Below are positions 22,066 through 33,199 of a DNA stretch of 64,000 nucleotides, piece after piece. This stretch comes from Ypsolopha sequella. Taxonomy: Eukaryota; Arthropoda; Insecta; Lepidoptera; Ypsolophidae. The notes under the pieces are model-generated. The model made no database searches. It was not told the DNA's origin and worked only from the letters and a program-made list of their open reading frames with translations. Within the stretch, counting starts at the first letter, position 1; the number at the start of each line of letters is the position of its first letter. The stretch covers positions 27,170,069 through 27,234,068 of the forward strand of contig OW203993.1 in the NCBI GenBank assembly GCA_934047225.1, read 5' to 3'. Position numbers and translations under genes: made by a program.

Positions 22066-22150
22066 ATATTTCTAAACTATGACAGAAATAAATTTCTGTG
22101 TTTGAACACTTGGCGATTTATCCATCGCAAGGAGATATAAATTATTATTA
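22066..22150 (+). repeat. Repeat module M (GGCGATTTATCCATCGC)
   Basis: ACTATGACAGAAATAAATTT followed by GAACACTTGGCGATTTATCC and ATCGCAAGGAGATATAAATT. The same module lies at 31776-31850 (+) and 50640-50713 (-), both times directly beside a copy of the tRNA-bearing repeat, so the two are parts of one larger element. Confidence 0.75.
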
Positions 22151-22590
22151 TATTGTGGCGATCAAACTTCATCCGCTCAATTTCAGTAGATATTGAACAT
22201 GGCTCTCGAACTATAATTATTGAAATTGCGCGTGCGCAGAAGCAAACCGCCCAGGCCGATAAGGCGGATTGAAAACCAGTTTGCCAGTCGTCCACTAGCC
22301 ACGGACGGCGACGCTACGCTTCTTTAGTGCTCTTCCAGCGACCAGTAAATTCCCGCAATATTCATATTTCTACTTCGTTAATTATTTGTTATTTCTTATA
22401 ATTTTTTCCTTGCTTTTGCACCTTCGTTGTTTTGTATATCTTTCTGTAGTTTTATCATACTTTTCATTTGTAAATTTTATATCCTTTGTTTCATTAAATC
22501 CATTCATTATACCGTTATCTTTACTTATTCATTTCATCGATCCCTCTTCACGAATACTGACTAAACTGACGATACGGCTAACGACATCTA

Positions 22591-22984
22591 CAATATCATT
22601 GCAGTATAGAAACGCAGAAAGAAAAGTAAATCTGGATGTGAGGAGCTCTGAACCGTGAATCTAGCCCGGGAACTCTCGCTTGCCGGGCGATTGCTCTAAC
22701 CTCTGAGCTATCCAGGTCTCAACACAACTCGTGAATTTACCGATTTGCTTTCCCGTACTGCAATGATAGGCGCCAAGTGGCTCACTATAAAAGTGGGTAT
22801 CTATAAATATCATTGCAGTATGGGAAAGCACATCGGTAAATTCACGAGTTGTGTTGAGACCTGGATAGCTCAGAGGTTAGAGCAATCGCCCGGCAAGCGA
22901 GAGGTCCCGGGTTCAATTCCGGGTTCAAAGCTCCTCACATCCAGATTTACTTTTCTTTCTGCGTTTCTATACTGCAATGATATA
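22591..22984. repeat. Head-to-head pair of tRNA-bearing repeats (palindrome of about 390 bp)
   Basis: Copy 1 (22591-22771) and copy 2 (22806-22984) are inverse complements separated by about 35 bp. Each carries ATCATTGCAGTATAGAAACG at its outer end, then AGTAAATCTGGATGTGAGGA and GCTC, a tRNA-like core, ACACAACTCGTGAATTTACC and an inner ATCATTGCAGTA. Single elements of this kind have short inverted ends (TATCATTGCAGTA). Partial copies lie at 31856-31950, 34066-34168 and 50534-50640. Confidence 0.85.
22859..22930 (+). tRNA. tRNA-Ala(GGC)-like sequence inside a repeat, probably inactive
   Basis: The 72 nt fold as D stem GCTC/GAGC, anticodon stem ATCGC/GCGAG (four of five pairs), variable AGGTC, and T stem CCGGG/CCGGG with loop TTCAATT. 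The loop CCGGCAA puts GGC at the anticodon. Position 33 is C instead of the near-universal T, and only about five acceptor pairs form, so I doubt it is charged. A-box and B-box look good, so it could still be transcribed by RNA polymerase III. The mirror copy (about 22655-22727, minus strand) has a damaged B-box. Confidence 0.6.
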
Positions 22985-22989
22985 ATAAT

Positions 22990-24448
22990 AACCTAATATT
23001 TCTTTTTGCTTGTCGTTTAAGATTGATTGGCATGTAAAATCTAAAATTAGAAATACCTTCTATACATTTGTGGATATATAAATAATTTGCAATATTCTTA
23101 TCATGCTATTCAAAATGCAGACTCAAGCAGCGCCCGCCCTCCCGCATAAAACATGCACAAGCAAAGCAAGCAGTACGAGCACAAAATAAAGCAATCTTAA
23201 ATAACAAGCAAGAAAACTTATCGACACGTGTTTCGCCTGTAAACGAGGCATCTTTGGGATGTGTAGTCCGTCCGACCGCTCGACAGCAAATGACGAGCTG
23301 CTTTTTTTTTTTTTTTTTGAAGTGACTTACTATGCTATTGGCCGTCTGGCCTTAACGTTGATGGTGTGTGTTCTATTGGAGAGAAGCGACCAGGTATATA
23401 CCTGTATCGCGTGTCAAGTTGTCTGAGGTAGAGGCGTCGTTGACGCAAAGCGTTTGCTGAAAGCTTAGTGGTTGTAGTGACCGGGGCGGAGGGCCTCGTT
23501 TCTAATGGGGATGAAATGGTGTTTGAAGTGTTAATGACGAGCTGCCGCCTGGAACTTACCTTTTATACACCGGCCTGACTAGTTGTTTGGTGGGGATGGA
23601 TTCAATAAATTTTATACCTTCTATAGGTTATAGGTACTGTATGGTATTCGACAGTTTTTAAGAGAAGAGGTCCCGGAACTACTGGTGGAGAGTTTAGTTT
23701 TGTGAGGTTAAATTGAAACTTGGTCTGTTCTGCAGTCCTTGCAGCGATGACTGGCGTTACGTGGAGATGCTGAAATGTCTGTATGACTCCGCTTCTATGT
23801 CCGTCCAAATACAGGGTGTATTAACAAGACCGATACGCCTTAAGGCTAGATGGTAAAACTTACGCGCGCGAGATTTGGATTCTTACAATTGTTATAGCTG
23901 TTTCGGTCATTCGCGGCCGGCACGAGCGCGCCCTCCCCCCGAGCCCCGCTCCCTACTCCGCACTTGTTTATTTTGTACTCACAGCTTACTTGGACATCCT
24001 TTCGTACTTTCGTTTTTAGTGCTTTTGGTTACTTAATTCAAAAGAAACAACATGCAAAATAAAAAATGAATGATCTCCTGTTCCTGTTTGTCTAACGGAT
24101 ACAATATAATAGTATCAAACGGACGAATGTATCCTATAATGGTATGTAAAATATTTTGGAGGATTACTGTGTGGATATATAACTAAATGGATATTTACTG
24201 TGCAATTGGTTTTTGGAAACGAAAACTGGTGGTAATACTCGTCTAACAAACAATTTTTACGCTTTATTTTGTGCTCTTCTCTAGAGAACTAAACAGGCCG
24301 TAAACTTAATTATGTGCTTCCCAAAATATGTTTTGACTCAAGGAAAAGTGAAGTAAATTGAAAAAGATTTATGTAAAGTACATAATACATTTCTTTAAAC
24401 GTAGGGCGTATACTACATAACAAGTACTACCACCGTTATACATTTTTA
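22990..24448. other. Non-coding; repeat fragments
   Basis: 23095-23210 (CATGCTATTCAAAATGCAGA ... GCAAGCAGTACGAGCACAAA) is repeated in inverse orientation at about 30690-30800. At 23215-23290 TATCGACACGTGTTTCGCCT and GAGGCATC occur, a phrase I associate with insect non-LTR elements. A (T)18 run lies near 23303-23320. No gene can be supported. Confidence 0.45.
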
Positions 24449-25215
24449 GGGTTCCGTACCTAAAAGGTACAAAAAGAACTTTTATGGTGAGACTCTGTTG
24501 TTCGTCCGTCCGTCCGTCCGTATGTCACAGCTTCGTAACTATCACCGTTAAAGATAAAGACAAAAATTTTGGCACAAAAATAGCATTAATTTGCCCACAT
24601 ATCACGTAGTAAAAAAAAATGAAAAATTTTAAATTGTTCAAAATATTTCCAAAATAAGAGTGAGAAAAATAAAAAATATTATCCTAAAAATACAATATGG
24701 ATATCAAATTGTAGATATTAAAAAGATGATTGTAAAAACATATACTTTTACTTTATTTACTGGCACTGGTTTCAAGAAATCTTTAAAAAAACACAAAAAT
24801 ATGTATTTCCCCCCCCCCTCTAATCTCCAAAACTCGTAGACTGAAAAAAAAGGTGAGCACAAATGAGAAATATAAAAAAGACGTAAAATAAATAAAAATA
24901 ATAATTTTATTAAAATGCAATATGGGTATCAAACTATAGGTATTAAGGAGCTGATTGTGAACAATGTGGTTTGACTATATTTAGTTGCATCTATTTCGAA
25001 AAATTCTTGAAAAACCATAAAAAAATGTATTTCCCCCCTTATCTCCAAAACTGATAGACCGAAAAATATAAAAAAATAATGGTAATGTACGTAAAGATTA
25101 AAGGAAAAATAAAGCGATTGAGTAATTCGCGCAAAAATTTACAAAATTAAATTTATCATCCACAATACGGAACCAGTACAACAAGTACTCAAGTCTGACG
25201 TGGCCGGTTTATTTT
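24449..25215 (-). repeat. Lepidopteran dispersed repeat, long copy (about 770 bp)
   Basis: Read on the minus strand it starts AAACCGGCCACGTCAGACTT and ends with (GGAC)n and a GGTACGGAACCCTAA terminus. Two internal segments resemble each other (poly-C next to TTAGATCT-like text; AATATGGRTATCAAAYTRTA). It lies about 20 bp downstream of the stop codon of the Mutator/YqaJ gene. The class is uncertain (SINE-like or non-autonomous LINE). Confidence 0.75.
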
Positions 25216-25234
25216 TCTTTAATTTAATTTTAAA

Positions 25235-28200
25235 TTAACTGATAGAAACACGTTCTCTTGCAGGCATATTTCTAGGTATTCTAGGATCAATCAATTCTGG
25301 AAGAACACACTGCATATAAAAGTTTCTTAGATGTGTTTGCATTTTTTCTTCATAAAATGTGTCATTTCTATTGATTTTTTGGTATAGCAACCCATGTGAA
25401 CTCCAAACAATAAAATAGCAATAGGCCCTTTGCGTCACATGAAGTTGACCTTGGACCTGATAATAATAGTTGTGCTCTGTTTTCAGTTCTATGCCTTGAG
25501 TCGTCACCTTACAGAATGTAATCAATCCCTTTTGAATTGCATCTGCAGGACTCATTTCCGAGGCTACAAATGGGCATTTTATTTCTAAAAGTCCTTCATT
25601 TCCAATGAGTCCATCTGGACTAGCTGCCAGAAAGCCATCCACAGGATCAACAAAAAGACCACATCGATCTACCTTTCGACCGGTCAACTTTTCAAAATCA
25701 TGAATGGCGCGATCTTCATTTTGTTTACCTTACATGGTCGCTTTATTGCCTTGGAATGTTTTATACAACAATTCTTTGATGGTGGAGGTTAGTGATGTTG
25801 TCTTTCTCATTTTGCAGATCTTTCCAAATGTTGAGGCAGTAATCCTCTTTCGTCTTTCGTTAAGCCATTGAGAACATTCAGCTTGTTTGATTGTGGCTTT
25901 TTCTAATACGGCAATTTCTGGATTTGTTATTTGCAGCGCTTCAACAAATGCGGTACATTTTTCTTTAAGGATTTGTTCCGACATATCTTCTTCCAAATCT
26001 TGTAACCCATAATCTTGAGCAGAGTTTGATGTCTTATTTTTATGTTTAGGCCTTATTTTTTTTTTCGTGTAATTGTTCATGTATTCTTTTCGCTTTAATT
26101 TCTTTTCTTTGTATTTTTTGGTATAGACATTTGGAATTTCACTTGATATTTTGCTCTGCAGTGGACAATGTATGTCACCAGAGTTAAAAGAAGTCACTGC
26201 ACCAAAACATCTTCCTTGATAAGAACCTGAAAAAACCAAGTTTCATGATAAATCAAGAGTTTATTAATGACAGGTGATGTATTTAATTACTTTCCAACAA
26301 CAAAAATTACCTCTTGAGACAAAACTAACTCTTTTGCCTCCAACAAACTTAGCGACAATTGCATTAAAGAGCTCGGCGTGATTGTTTGTGAGATCTAAAA
26401 TAAGACTATCTGCCTTGTTGATCAGGTTGTTCAGATGTATAATTATGTCATCCCAAATCTTACAATACTGTAGTTCGGACACAAAATTTATCTCTCTTTC
26501 ATATTTTCTTTTGCAAAAATATGTTGCACAATTTGCGTGATCTCCAAAAATATGGTTAGGTATATTTCTCAAATCTATTCGGAGAAGATTGATTTTTTCA
26601 TCAAAAGATAAGCCCTCCTGATTCTTCCTATATTCCGTCGCTCCTTTAATTGCATTCCTAAATCGCGGTTCGCTTTTTTCTACCTGTTTCCTGATTGTTA
26701 CAGGAACTACACCATTTTTGTTATGTGTTTTTGTGCCAAGTTTTCGAAGTTTGTTTGAAAAATTTCTTAGTAAGTGATTTTTGCACTCTACTTTACTGAT
26801 CGTATGATCATTTCCATATGGCCGGCATACAGCAAGCTTTTTTGTTACGCTACTGTCACCGTCACCGATAAGAGTCTTGTAGCGCAAACCGTGCATTGGA
26901 ATACTGTTTTTAAAACCCTCTGCTATTATATCGGTTTCCATCGAAGCAGCGCTCCCTGTCCAATTTCGAAAGCAATGATGTTGTGGTACATCCACAGAGG
27001 TTTTGTTTAGCTCTGCAGTTTTGGAAGCTTGATGACAAATACAGCAGTAACTGTTGCGGACGCCAAGAAATAAGACTTTTTTAGTTCTAAAACTTATTAT
27101 GACAGCAGCACCAGAAAGAGATGAATAGTTAGCTTTATATGATCTTTTAGCCCAAGATCCATCAGCCACCACTTTGATGTATGGTATACCATCATCATCA
27201 ACATCTTTGTTTTCAATAGCTAGGCGTTTTTCCTCTTGACCAGCTTCAATCATTTGCTCATAGGCCAATTGTTCCATTTGTTCAAACAAAACTGTCTGTT
27301 CCCTTTGAAATTGTTTTGCATTAATGCATGGCATGTTTAAACAACCACAGATTTCTTCCAATTGGCTAAACCCCTTTCTAGTACAAATTGTACCTTCAAC
27401 AAAAGAATTGTTGACATTCAGGCTAGCTTTTGGATCCTCTGTAAAGATTGTTTGTTCATTACAGCATAGCTCACATTTAAATACAAGGTTTGAGCTGAAC
27501 CCATGTCGAATTTCTTTTACGAATTTCAAGAATTTTGATGTACAGGAATCATATGCGTGGTTAAAATTCAAAAAGCTGTCGATGAAATACTTGATATCGA
27601 CAATTCTTCTTCCTTCCAATATAATGTTTTCTTCTTCATTTTCCTTTTCAACGCAAAACTCGAAGTTTGATGACGATGTATCACTTGACATATTTTCTTC
27701 ATAATTCATGCATTCAACTTCAAGCACTTTTTCTTTGTGGTTAATTGTACTAGAATGAAAATTACTTTATATCAATGTAATGGAAAAAAATACCAAACAT
27801 CAAAGAGGGTGAATGCAGTAGAAGGTTTTTTGTGTAGTATGTGATATGAAATTGAATGATAGTATAAAAAACATTTAGTACCAGAATGTTAAAGCCATAG
27901 GTTTTAATTAAACTAATAAAATCCAAATCAGTTAAATTACACAATTGAAAATAAGTAAATACTTGAAACATACGAAAAAAATATATCAAAAGACAAATGT
28001 TACCTGTCAACATCCTCATATGTCGGTTCAGAGGTAGGGTTTTTAACGGTGTCTGCTTTTATTTGTGCATCTTTCTTGGAGCTTGAAATGGGGTGATCAT
28101 TTTCATTACCGTTAATTAGAAACCTGAAACTCGCACAAAAATAGTTTAAAAGAGTGTTAAATATCATGTCAATAATCTTGTTACACCATTTTCTGGTATT

Positions 28201-29895
28201 TGAGCTTTAATTATTCCTTGATGAGCCTTACAAAAAATTGAGAAATATCAAACTAAAATAGCACAAATATAAATTTATACGTATAAAAATACCCATTTCT
28301 ATAATAAAAAGTGCAATTCAATCCCTAGAATATAAATATTACATTTCAATTGTTGTTGTAGATTTTATCTGCGTATTTACCTGTTGATATTTTGATCCAA
28401 AGGTTTTAATATCGGCCTTGCAGTGCTTTGGTTGACTGCTGAGTGTTTTTTATTTTCTTTTGATATGCGCCTGAAATTAAATTTGATGAGCGTTAACAAT
28501 TTTAAGTATTCGCATCAAAAGCTTGATCGGTAGGATGAAAGGATCACAGTATTTGACGTTTTTAAGAACCCTATCTAAGTATAATAGACAATACAAATTT
28601 ATACTCACTTGTTAGTATTATTAACCTTTTTTACACCTTTTTTTTTTCGTTTTGCGGATAAACGTAGCTTTGCTTTTTTACCTCGTCGATAGTCATCTGA
28701 AATACATAGTTATGAAATTAAGTCCCAGTATTATTTATCTGAATGTTACTTGTTGCCATAGTTCACTGTTTTGTATATGATCTATTGATTTAACAGAAAA
28801 AAATCTCTCAGAAGAGATAACATACTTATTTTAACTATTGTATAGGGTCAATTTATAATGTGTCCTTATGTACATTTAATATTCTTATTTTTTGTTTATT
28901 CCTATTGTTACTTATTGGGACTACATATTTTTTTTTACTCCTGTATAAGATCAAATTATTTTGCCAACCTAAAACTGACAGTAAACCTCGATATGAACAG
29001 TTTTTATAATAGGGGCTTAGCGAAATGCAATACTTTTTTTTAGGGTTCCGTGCCTCAGAATGTAAAAAACGGAACCCTTGTAGGATCACTTTGTTGCCCA
29101 TCTGTCGCTTTTTTTTCTGGCTGTCTGTCATCATCAGGAGCTTTTTGCGATGTGTGGAGAGAACAAATGTATGAAGTTATAGTTGTTCATATCCAAAACA
29201 AAAGTAATACTAAAGCGCGGGAGCGCCACCCACTACTCGACAAGAGATCGCAGCAGCGCGGCGCGGCGGAGTGGCGGTGCGGCGGCGTTTTCTTTGATAT
29301 GAGCCGCCGTGCCGCCAGTGGAAATTTGACGTGTAATCGCGCGTTGCATGGCATTATTTGCAATGGCAGGATCATAGTTTTTAGTTATAATTTATCAAAT
29401 TACTTGCCAAATCCAAGATGTATGACGTAATTTATAAAGAAATATTAAATAAGTATTAACTTTTTTGTCTTTTTAATTATTAAAACTCGAGAAAAGACGT
29501 TTAAATACAATTTAAGTAAGTGACATTTATTTCGGGCCATTGAAATATATTTACTTATATCACTTACATTTTATTTAAACGTGTTTTATCTAGTTTTAAT
29601 TACAAATTTATAAACAAAATACATTGTAAGATCTACTTACATCTTCACTAGCAAAGTACCTACGAGCATTTCACCATTCGCGCCAAATTTTCTCTCTAAT
29701 AATAGGTACCTACCTAATCATTAGATTGTTGTATTGAAACTATTGTTTCTACACAACATTCTACAGATTTTACTTTCCTTGTAGGCAGTTGTAAATAAGT
29801 TACGTTCAGGTTCCTTTTTTGTGATTTTGTTGTCAATCAATAATACTTAGCCGTACCTATTTCAAAGGTAAAAAATACAAATAGTACTTACCCAT
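25235..29895 (-). CDS. Mutator-like DDE transposase fused to YqaJ nuclease, six exons, one nonsense codon
   Basis: Exons: 29895-29892 (ATGG), 28696-28609, 28470-28381, 28123-28004, 27749-26311 and 26226-25235. Every junction has GT/AG and every phase agrees, giving 910 residues with one TAA at codon 746 (25730-25732). The N-terminus is Lys-rich (RRGKKAKLRLSAKRKKK). Exon 5 carries the Mutator-like transposase domain: CELC and CGCLNMPC zinc ligands, first Asp in VVADGSWAKRSY, CCIC, second Asp in IGDGDSSVTKKL, Glu in TNNHAELFNAIVAK. Exon 6 has the YqaJ (lambda-exonuclease-like) domain: CSQWLNERRKRITASTFGKI, then GFLAASPDGLIG, LLEIKCPF and YYYQVQGQLHVT, with the D...ExK...Q nuclease residues. The stop falls within YqaJ, before the metal-binding residues. 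The domain pairing recurs in arthropod TEs as I recall. No terminal repeats were located. Confidence 0.82.
29036..29135 (+). repeat. Lepidopteran repeat terminus in intron 1
   Basis: AGGGTTCCGTGCCTCAGAAT and AAAACGGAACCCTTGTAGGA are the terminal phrase of the dispersed repeat family. It lies in the 1.2-kb first intron of the Mutator/YqaJ gene. A GC-rich stretch (29220-29320, CAGCGCGGCGCGGCGGAGTG) follows in the same intron. Confidence 0.65.
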
Positions 29896-30062
29896 CTTTT
29901 CAATAAAATTCTGTCCACCCACTCAATAATTTCTCCACTAACCTACACTGGTAAAAAGTCTTCGATAATTGATAATACTTAAATCAATTACACCGTCTCA
30001 ACTCAAGGAACTAAGGTGAGTGAAACGAGTGACCTTTCGCTCGTCTAACACTGGACTGGCAT

Positions 30063-30311
30063 GGTTGAGGCTTAAATGTGAACGGAGAGTACATTTCACA
30101 TCTTCGCTTTGCCGGTGACATCGTCATAATGGCGGATTCGCTGCAAGAACTGGAGGAAATGATGCGCAGCCTAAGTGATTCTCTCAGACGAGTAGGCCTG
30201 CGGATGAACTTGGATAAGACTAAGGTCATGTTCAACTGTCATGTCATCCAAAAGCCAGTAACCGTCGACAATGTCAGCATCGAAGTTGTTCAAAAATATG
30301 TTTACCTTTAG
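30063..30311 (+). pseudogene. RTE-clade RT fragment, catalytic FADD changed to FAGD
   Basis: Reads NGEYISHLRFAGDIVIMADS, LQELEEMMRSLSD, VGLRMNLDKTKVMFN and VQKYVYL. This is the catalytic RT block of RTE-clade LINEs, in which FADDIV is expected; the first of the two Asp is Gly here (GGT). It ends at TAG after about 75 residues. It lies just upstream of exon 1 of the Mutator/YqaJ gene, on the opposite strand. Confidence 0.8.
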
Positions 30312-31145
30312 TAAACATATAGTTTAGTGTTAGGATACTTTATTAATTCCAATTCAGATAATGCTTGTTTTTTTTTGTGGACATTCATTATTTTGATCAA
30401 CTTATTATTTGTTAAATTAATAATGTTTTGTTATATTTTAGTTATGAATGATTCTACTAGTTTAATGTAAATAGGTACAATTTCTTCTTCATAATTTTTT
30501 TTTACCCATACCTGCCGTTGTGTTTTTGTTTGTTACGTTTTAAAACAGGGGAAAATGAAAATCAGAGCTGCAAGTTGCTTCAACTTGTAGTATTTGCTGA
30601 GTTTGCTCCTTTTTGCCATTTTGCATTGTGTTCTTTTTTCTTTTTGTGTGTTTTTTTTGCAAATAAATTTATTTGACTTTCACTTTTATTTTGTGCTCGT
30701 ACTGCTTGCTTTGCAAGTGCGGGTGGGTGGGCGGTCCTTGAGTCTACATTTTGAATAGCATGGTAAGAGTTTTTAGCGGAATATTGCAAATTATTAATAT
30801 ATCGACAAATTCATGATGGACTTCCGCAAAGTAACGCCTTTTGCAATAAATTCTTACCCTAATATTTATTGTTTTTTGTTTAACTAAAATCTGAACTTTA
30901 AAACTTGTTTAAATTACCGTTATTAAAATAGAGCTGAAACAAATAACTTCAATTTTTTTTTATTTTAGGCACCTTGTTTGGGCACGGAACCGTGAAAATA
31001 AGGTACCATTGCAGTTAAAAAGATGTTTAATAAGAATTTTATTAAAATATTTTTTTCAATATGGTTGCAAGGGAACGAAAGTGTTTTGTGTCAATGGCGG
31101 TTTTTACTTCTATAAAATGCAAAATTTCGTGATAGATAATTGATT
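30312..31145. other. Non-coding; shared repeat at 30690-30800
   Basis: GTGCTCGTACTGCTTGCTTT and TCTACATTTTGAATAGCATG are the inverse complement of 23095-23210. TTGGGCACGGAACCGTGAAA near 30975 is a small lepidopteran-repeat remnant. No gene seen. Confidence 0.45.
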
Positions 31146-31149
31146 AAAT

Positions 31150-31712
31150 ATGAATCTATCTGATTTAATTAAAAGCATTTGCTGTAAAAATGTTAAATGT
31201 TAAAATGTATTGGCTCAGACGAAAGTCGTGGCTATTTTAAAAGCAAACATAAAAAACTATTGGAATCCGAATTGTTGCCAAGTTTACCTGAACAAGTAAG
31301 CTGGTATTATTTTATTTGCATTATATTTTATTTAATCAGCACCAGTATTTGTATAATTTGCTGGGCAAAGGTCTTCCCTTGCTTAGACCACGTATCACTA
31401 CTATCACGGTCTTATACTACTTCCGAACACTTTCATTAGAAAAAAAAACCTACGTATTTGTTTAATTTCCTTACAGGTACAGATTGAAAGGGCTAAAATA
31501 TTAGCACTTCGCATACCACGTCATTGGGCTATCGAGTTTTGAAGTGAATGTACAAGACGAGGAAATAGCATTGCTACTTCAATGCCAGCAATGCGGAACC
31601 CCAAACATGTTAAGGAGTAATATTGTTTTTGAGTTGGGTCTTTACAGTCTTGTAATCGCAGATTTATACTGTAAAAATTGTACAGAACCAATGTTCGTTT
31701 TAACGGAAGACT
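31150..31712 (+). pseudogene. Unnamed two-exon protein with a C-terminal zinc-ribbon-like motif
   Basis: Exon 1 begins MNLSDLIKSICCKNVKC, shifts frame near 31195, and continues CIGSDESRGYFKSKHKKLLE and LLPSLPEQ to a GTAAG donor at about 31295. After a CTTACAG acceptor (about 31478) the reading goes VQIERAKILALRIPRHWAIE, shifts again, then FEVNVQDEEIALLLQCQQCG and DLYCKNCTEPMFVLTED before TAA. Two CxxC pairs about 30 residues apart suggest a zinc ribbon. I do not recognise the family. Two frameshifts argue for a relic. Confidence 0.4.
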
Positions 31713-31775
31713 AATACTAATATAGCCCTAAATACATAATAATAAAAATAAAAATCTTTATTTGAAAATAAAATG

Positions 31776-31950
31776 GTTGCAACTATGACAGAAATAAATT
31801 TCTATGTTTGAACACTTGGCGATTTATCCATCGCAAGGAGATATAAATTAACATTATATCATTTCAGTATAGAAACGCAGAAAGAAAAGTAAATCTGGAT
31901 GTGAGGAGCTCTTAACTGGGAACTCCCAGTTCAGAGCTCCTTACATCCAA
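31776..31950 (+). repeat. Module M plus truncated tRNA-bearing repeat
   Basis: Module M (AACTATGACAGAAATAAATT ...) is followed directly by TATCATTTCAGTATAGAAAC, the end of the tRNA-bearing repeat. The tRNA core is deleted, leaving a perfect-looking hairpin (GGAGCTCT ... AACTGGGAACTCCCAGTT ... AGAGCTCC) at 31905-31945. Confidence 0.75.
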
Positions 31951-33195
31951 ACGATCTGCAATCAGCATCGGAAAGTCGCAAAATCAATATCCTGCTGAAT
32001 TTCATCGGAGACAAAGGAATATAAATATACAATACCTTTAACCTTGAAGAAAAGAAAACCATCTTATTGGAAGTGGTAAGAAAATTAAAAGACCATTTCT
32101 CGCCGAAGAAAAACCTAACTATGAGTCGAAATGAGTTCTTCATCGCTAAACAAGGAACAACAGAGCAGTTGGAAGACTAATTCACAAAGATTATCAATTT
32201 AGGATTGAGATGTGAGTTTGGTCAACTGCGAGAAGACCATGTGTAAAATCATTGCGGGTCTAGACAATAAATACAATGCGTTAAAGACGCGGCTTATCTC
32301 CAAGGAAGATTCAAAATTAAAACTTGAATATTTTATGAACATTTTGAAGAATGCAGAAGTGTCAAGAAAGTATGTCATGGAGAGCAGCGACAATGGTGAC
32401 AACAGTGTGTTATTTGTGCAAAAGACGGGTAATAGTAATAAATACAATAAATTCAGGAATCAAGGTAATGTAAATATTAAATCTATCCGTAACTGTAGAA
32501 ATTGTGGTAAATCACATGCTCTTAACAAGTTTTTGGCAAGCAATGTTACTTATGTAAAAAGACAAATAATTTTTCCAAATTCTGTAGAAGCAGTAAGAAT
32601 GTTCATTTAGTACAACAAGAAGCCGAGAGCTCTAGTAATTCTGTACAAGATGACTTTTTTATTGGCTTAGCTAAAGCCAGTGGCCAAAATATAACGCAGA
32701 AATTCTTACTGCTAGGTCAACAAATAGATGTAAAACTGGACACTGAGGCGGGATGTAATGTAATCAGTAAGGAATTAATTGAAAATTTAGGCTTTAGCAA
32801 GTCATTATTACAACCGTGTAACAAAAAAGTATTTTAGTTGGACGGAAAGTCACTTCAAGTGGCTGGAATGTGTAATTTGGATCTTGTATATCCCAATAAT
32901 CTGAGCTACAAAGTCGAGTTTATTGTTATTGAAGGACAAGTACCTACCTTGTTAGGTTGTAAAACCTGTATGGACTGTAAATTCATTTCGGTGAATACAG
33001 ATTTAGTAAACGTCCATACTATAAATGTTGAACAGACAGTATCTAAGCTAATTGCAAATATTAAATCCAATTTCATTAACCTGTTCGATGGCGGTCTTGG
33101 TTGCCTTCCCAGCACAATAACAATAAAGTTGCAAGAAAATGCCAAACCAGTGGCACAGGAATTGGCATTGTGGAAGAAAAGCCAGTATGCCGTCT
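31951..33195 (+). pseudogene. Gypsy (Mdg3-like) gag-protease relic
   Basis: Gag: KINILLNFIGDKGI, KLKDHFSPKKNLTMSRNEFF, FTKIINLGLRCEFGQL, then a damaged knuckle (CRNCGKSHALNKF). Several stops interrupt it (about 32017, 32178, 32608). Protease: VKLDTEAGCNVISKELIENL, where DTG is changed to DTE, then VPTLLGCKTCMDCKFI. The N-terminal RT linker NLFDGGLGCLPSTITIKLQE follows. The RT itself is absent; the sequence switches at about 33195 to a YqaJ fragment. Same class as the gag at 18227-18850. Confidence 0.75.
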
Positions 33196-33199
33196 ATTC

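Noticed and set aside
22807..22984. Functional tRNA gene
   Set aside because: Position 33 is C, the acceptor stem is poor, and the same core recurs in truncated repeats; listed as tRNA-like only.
29220..29330. GC-rich island as a promoter
   Set aside because: It lies in the first intron beside a repeat end; there is no motif support for a start site.
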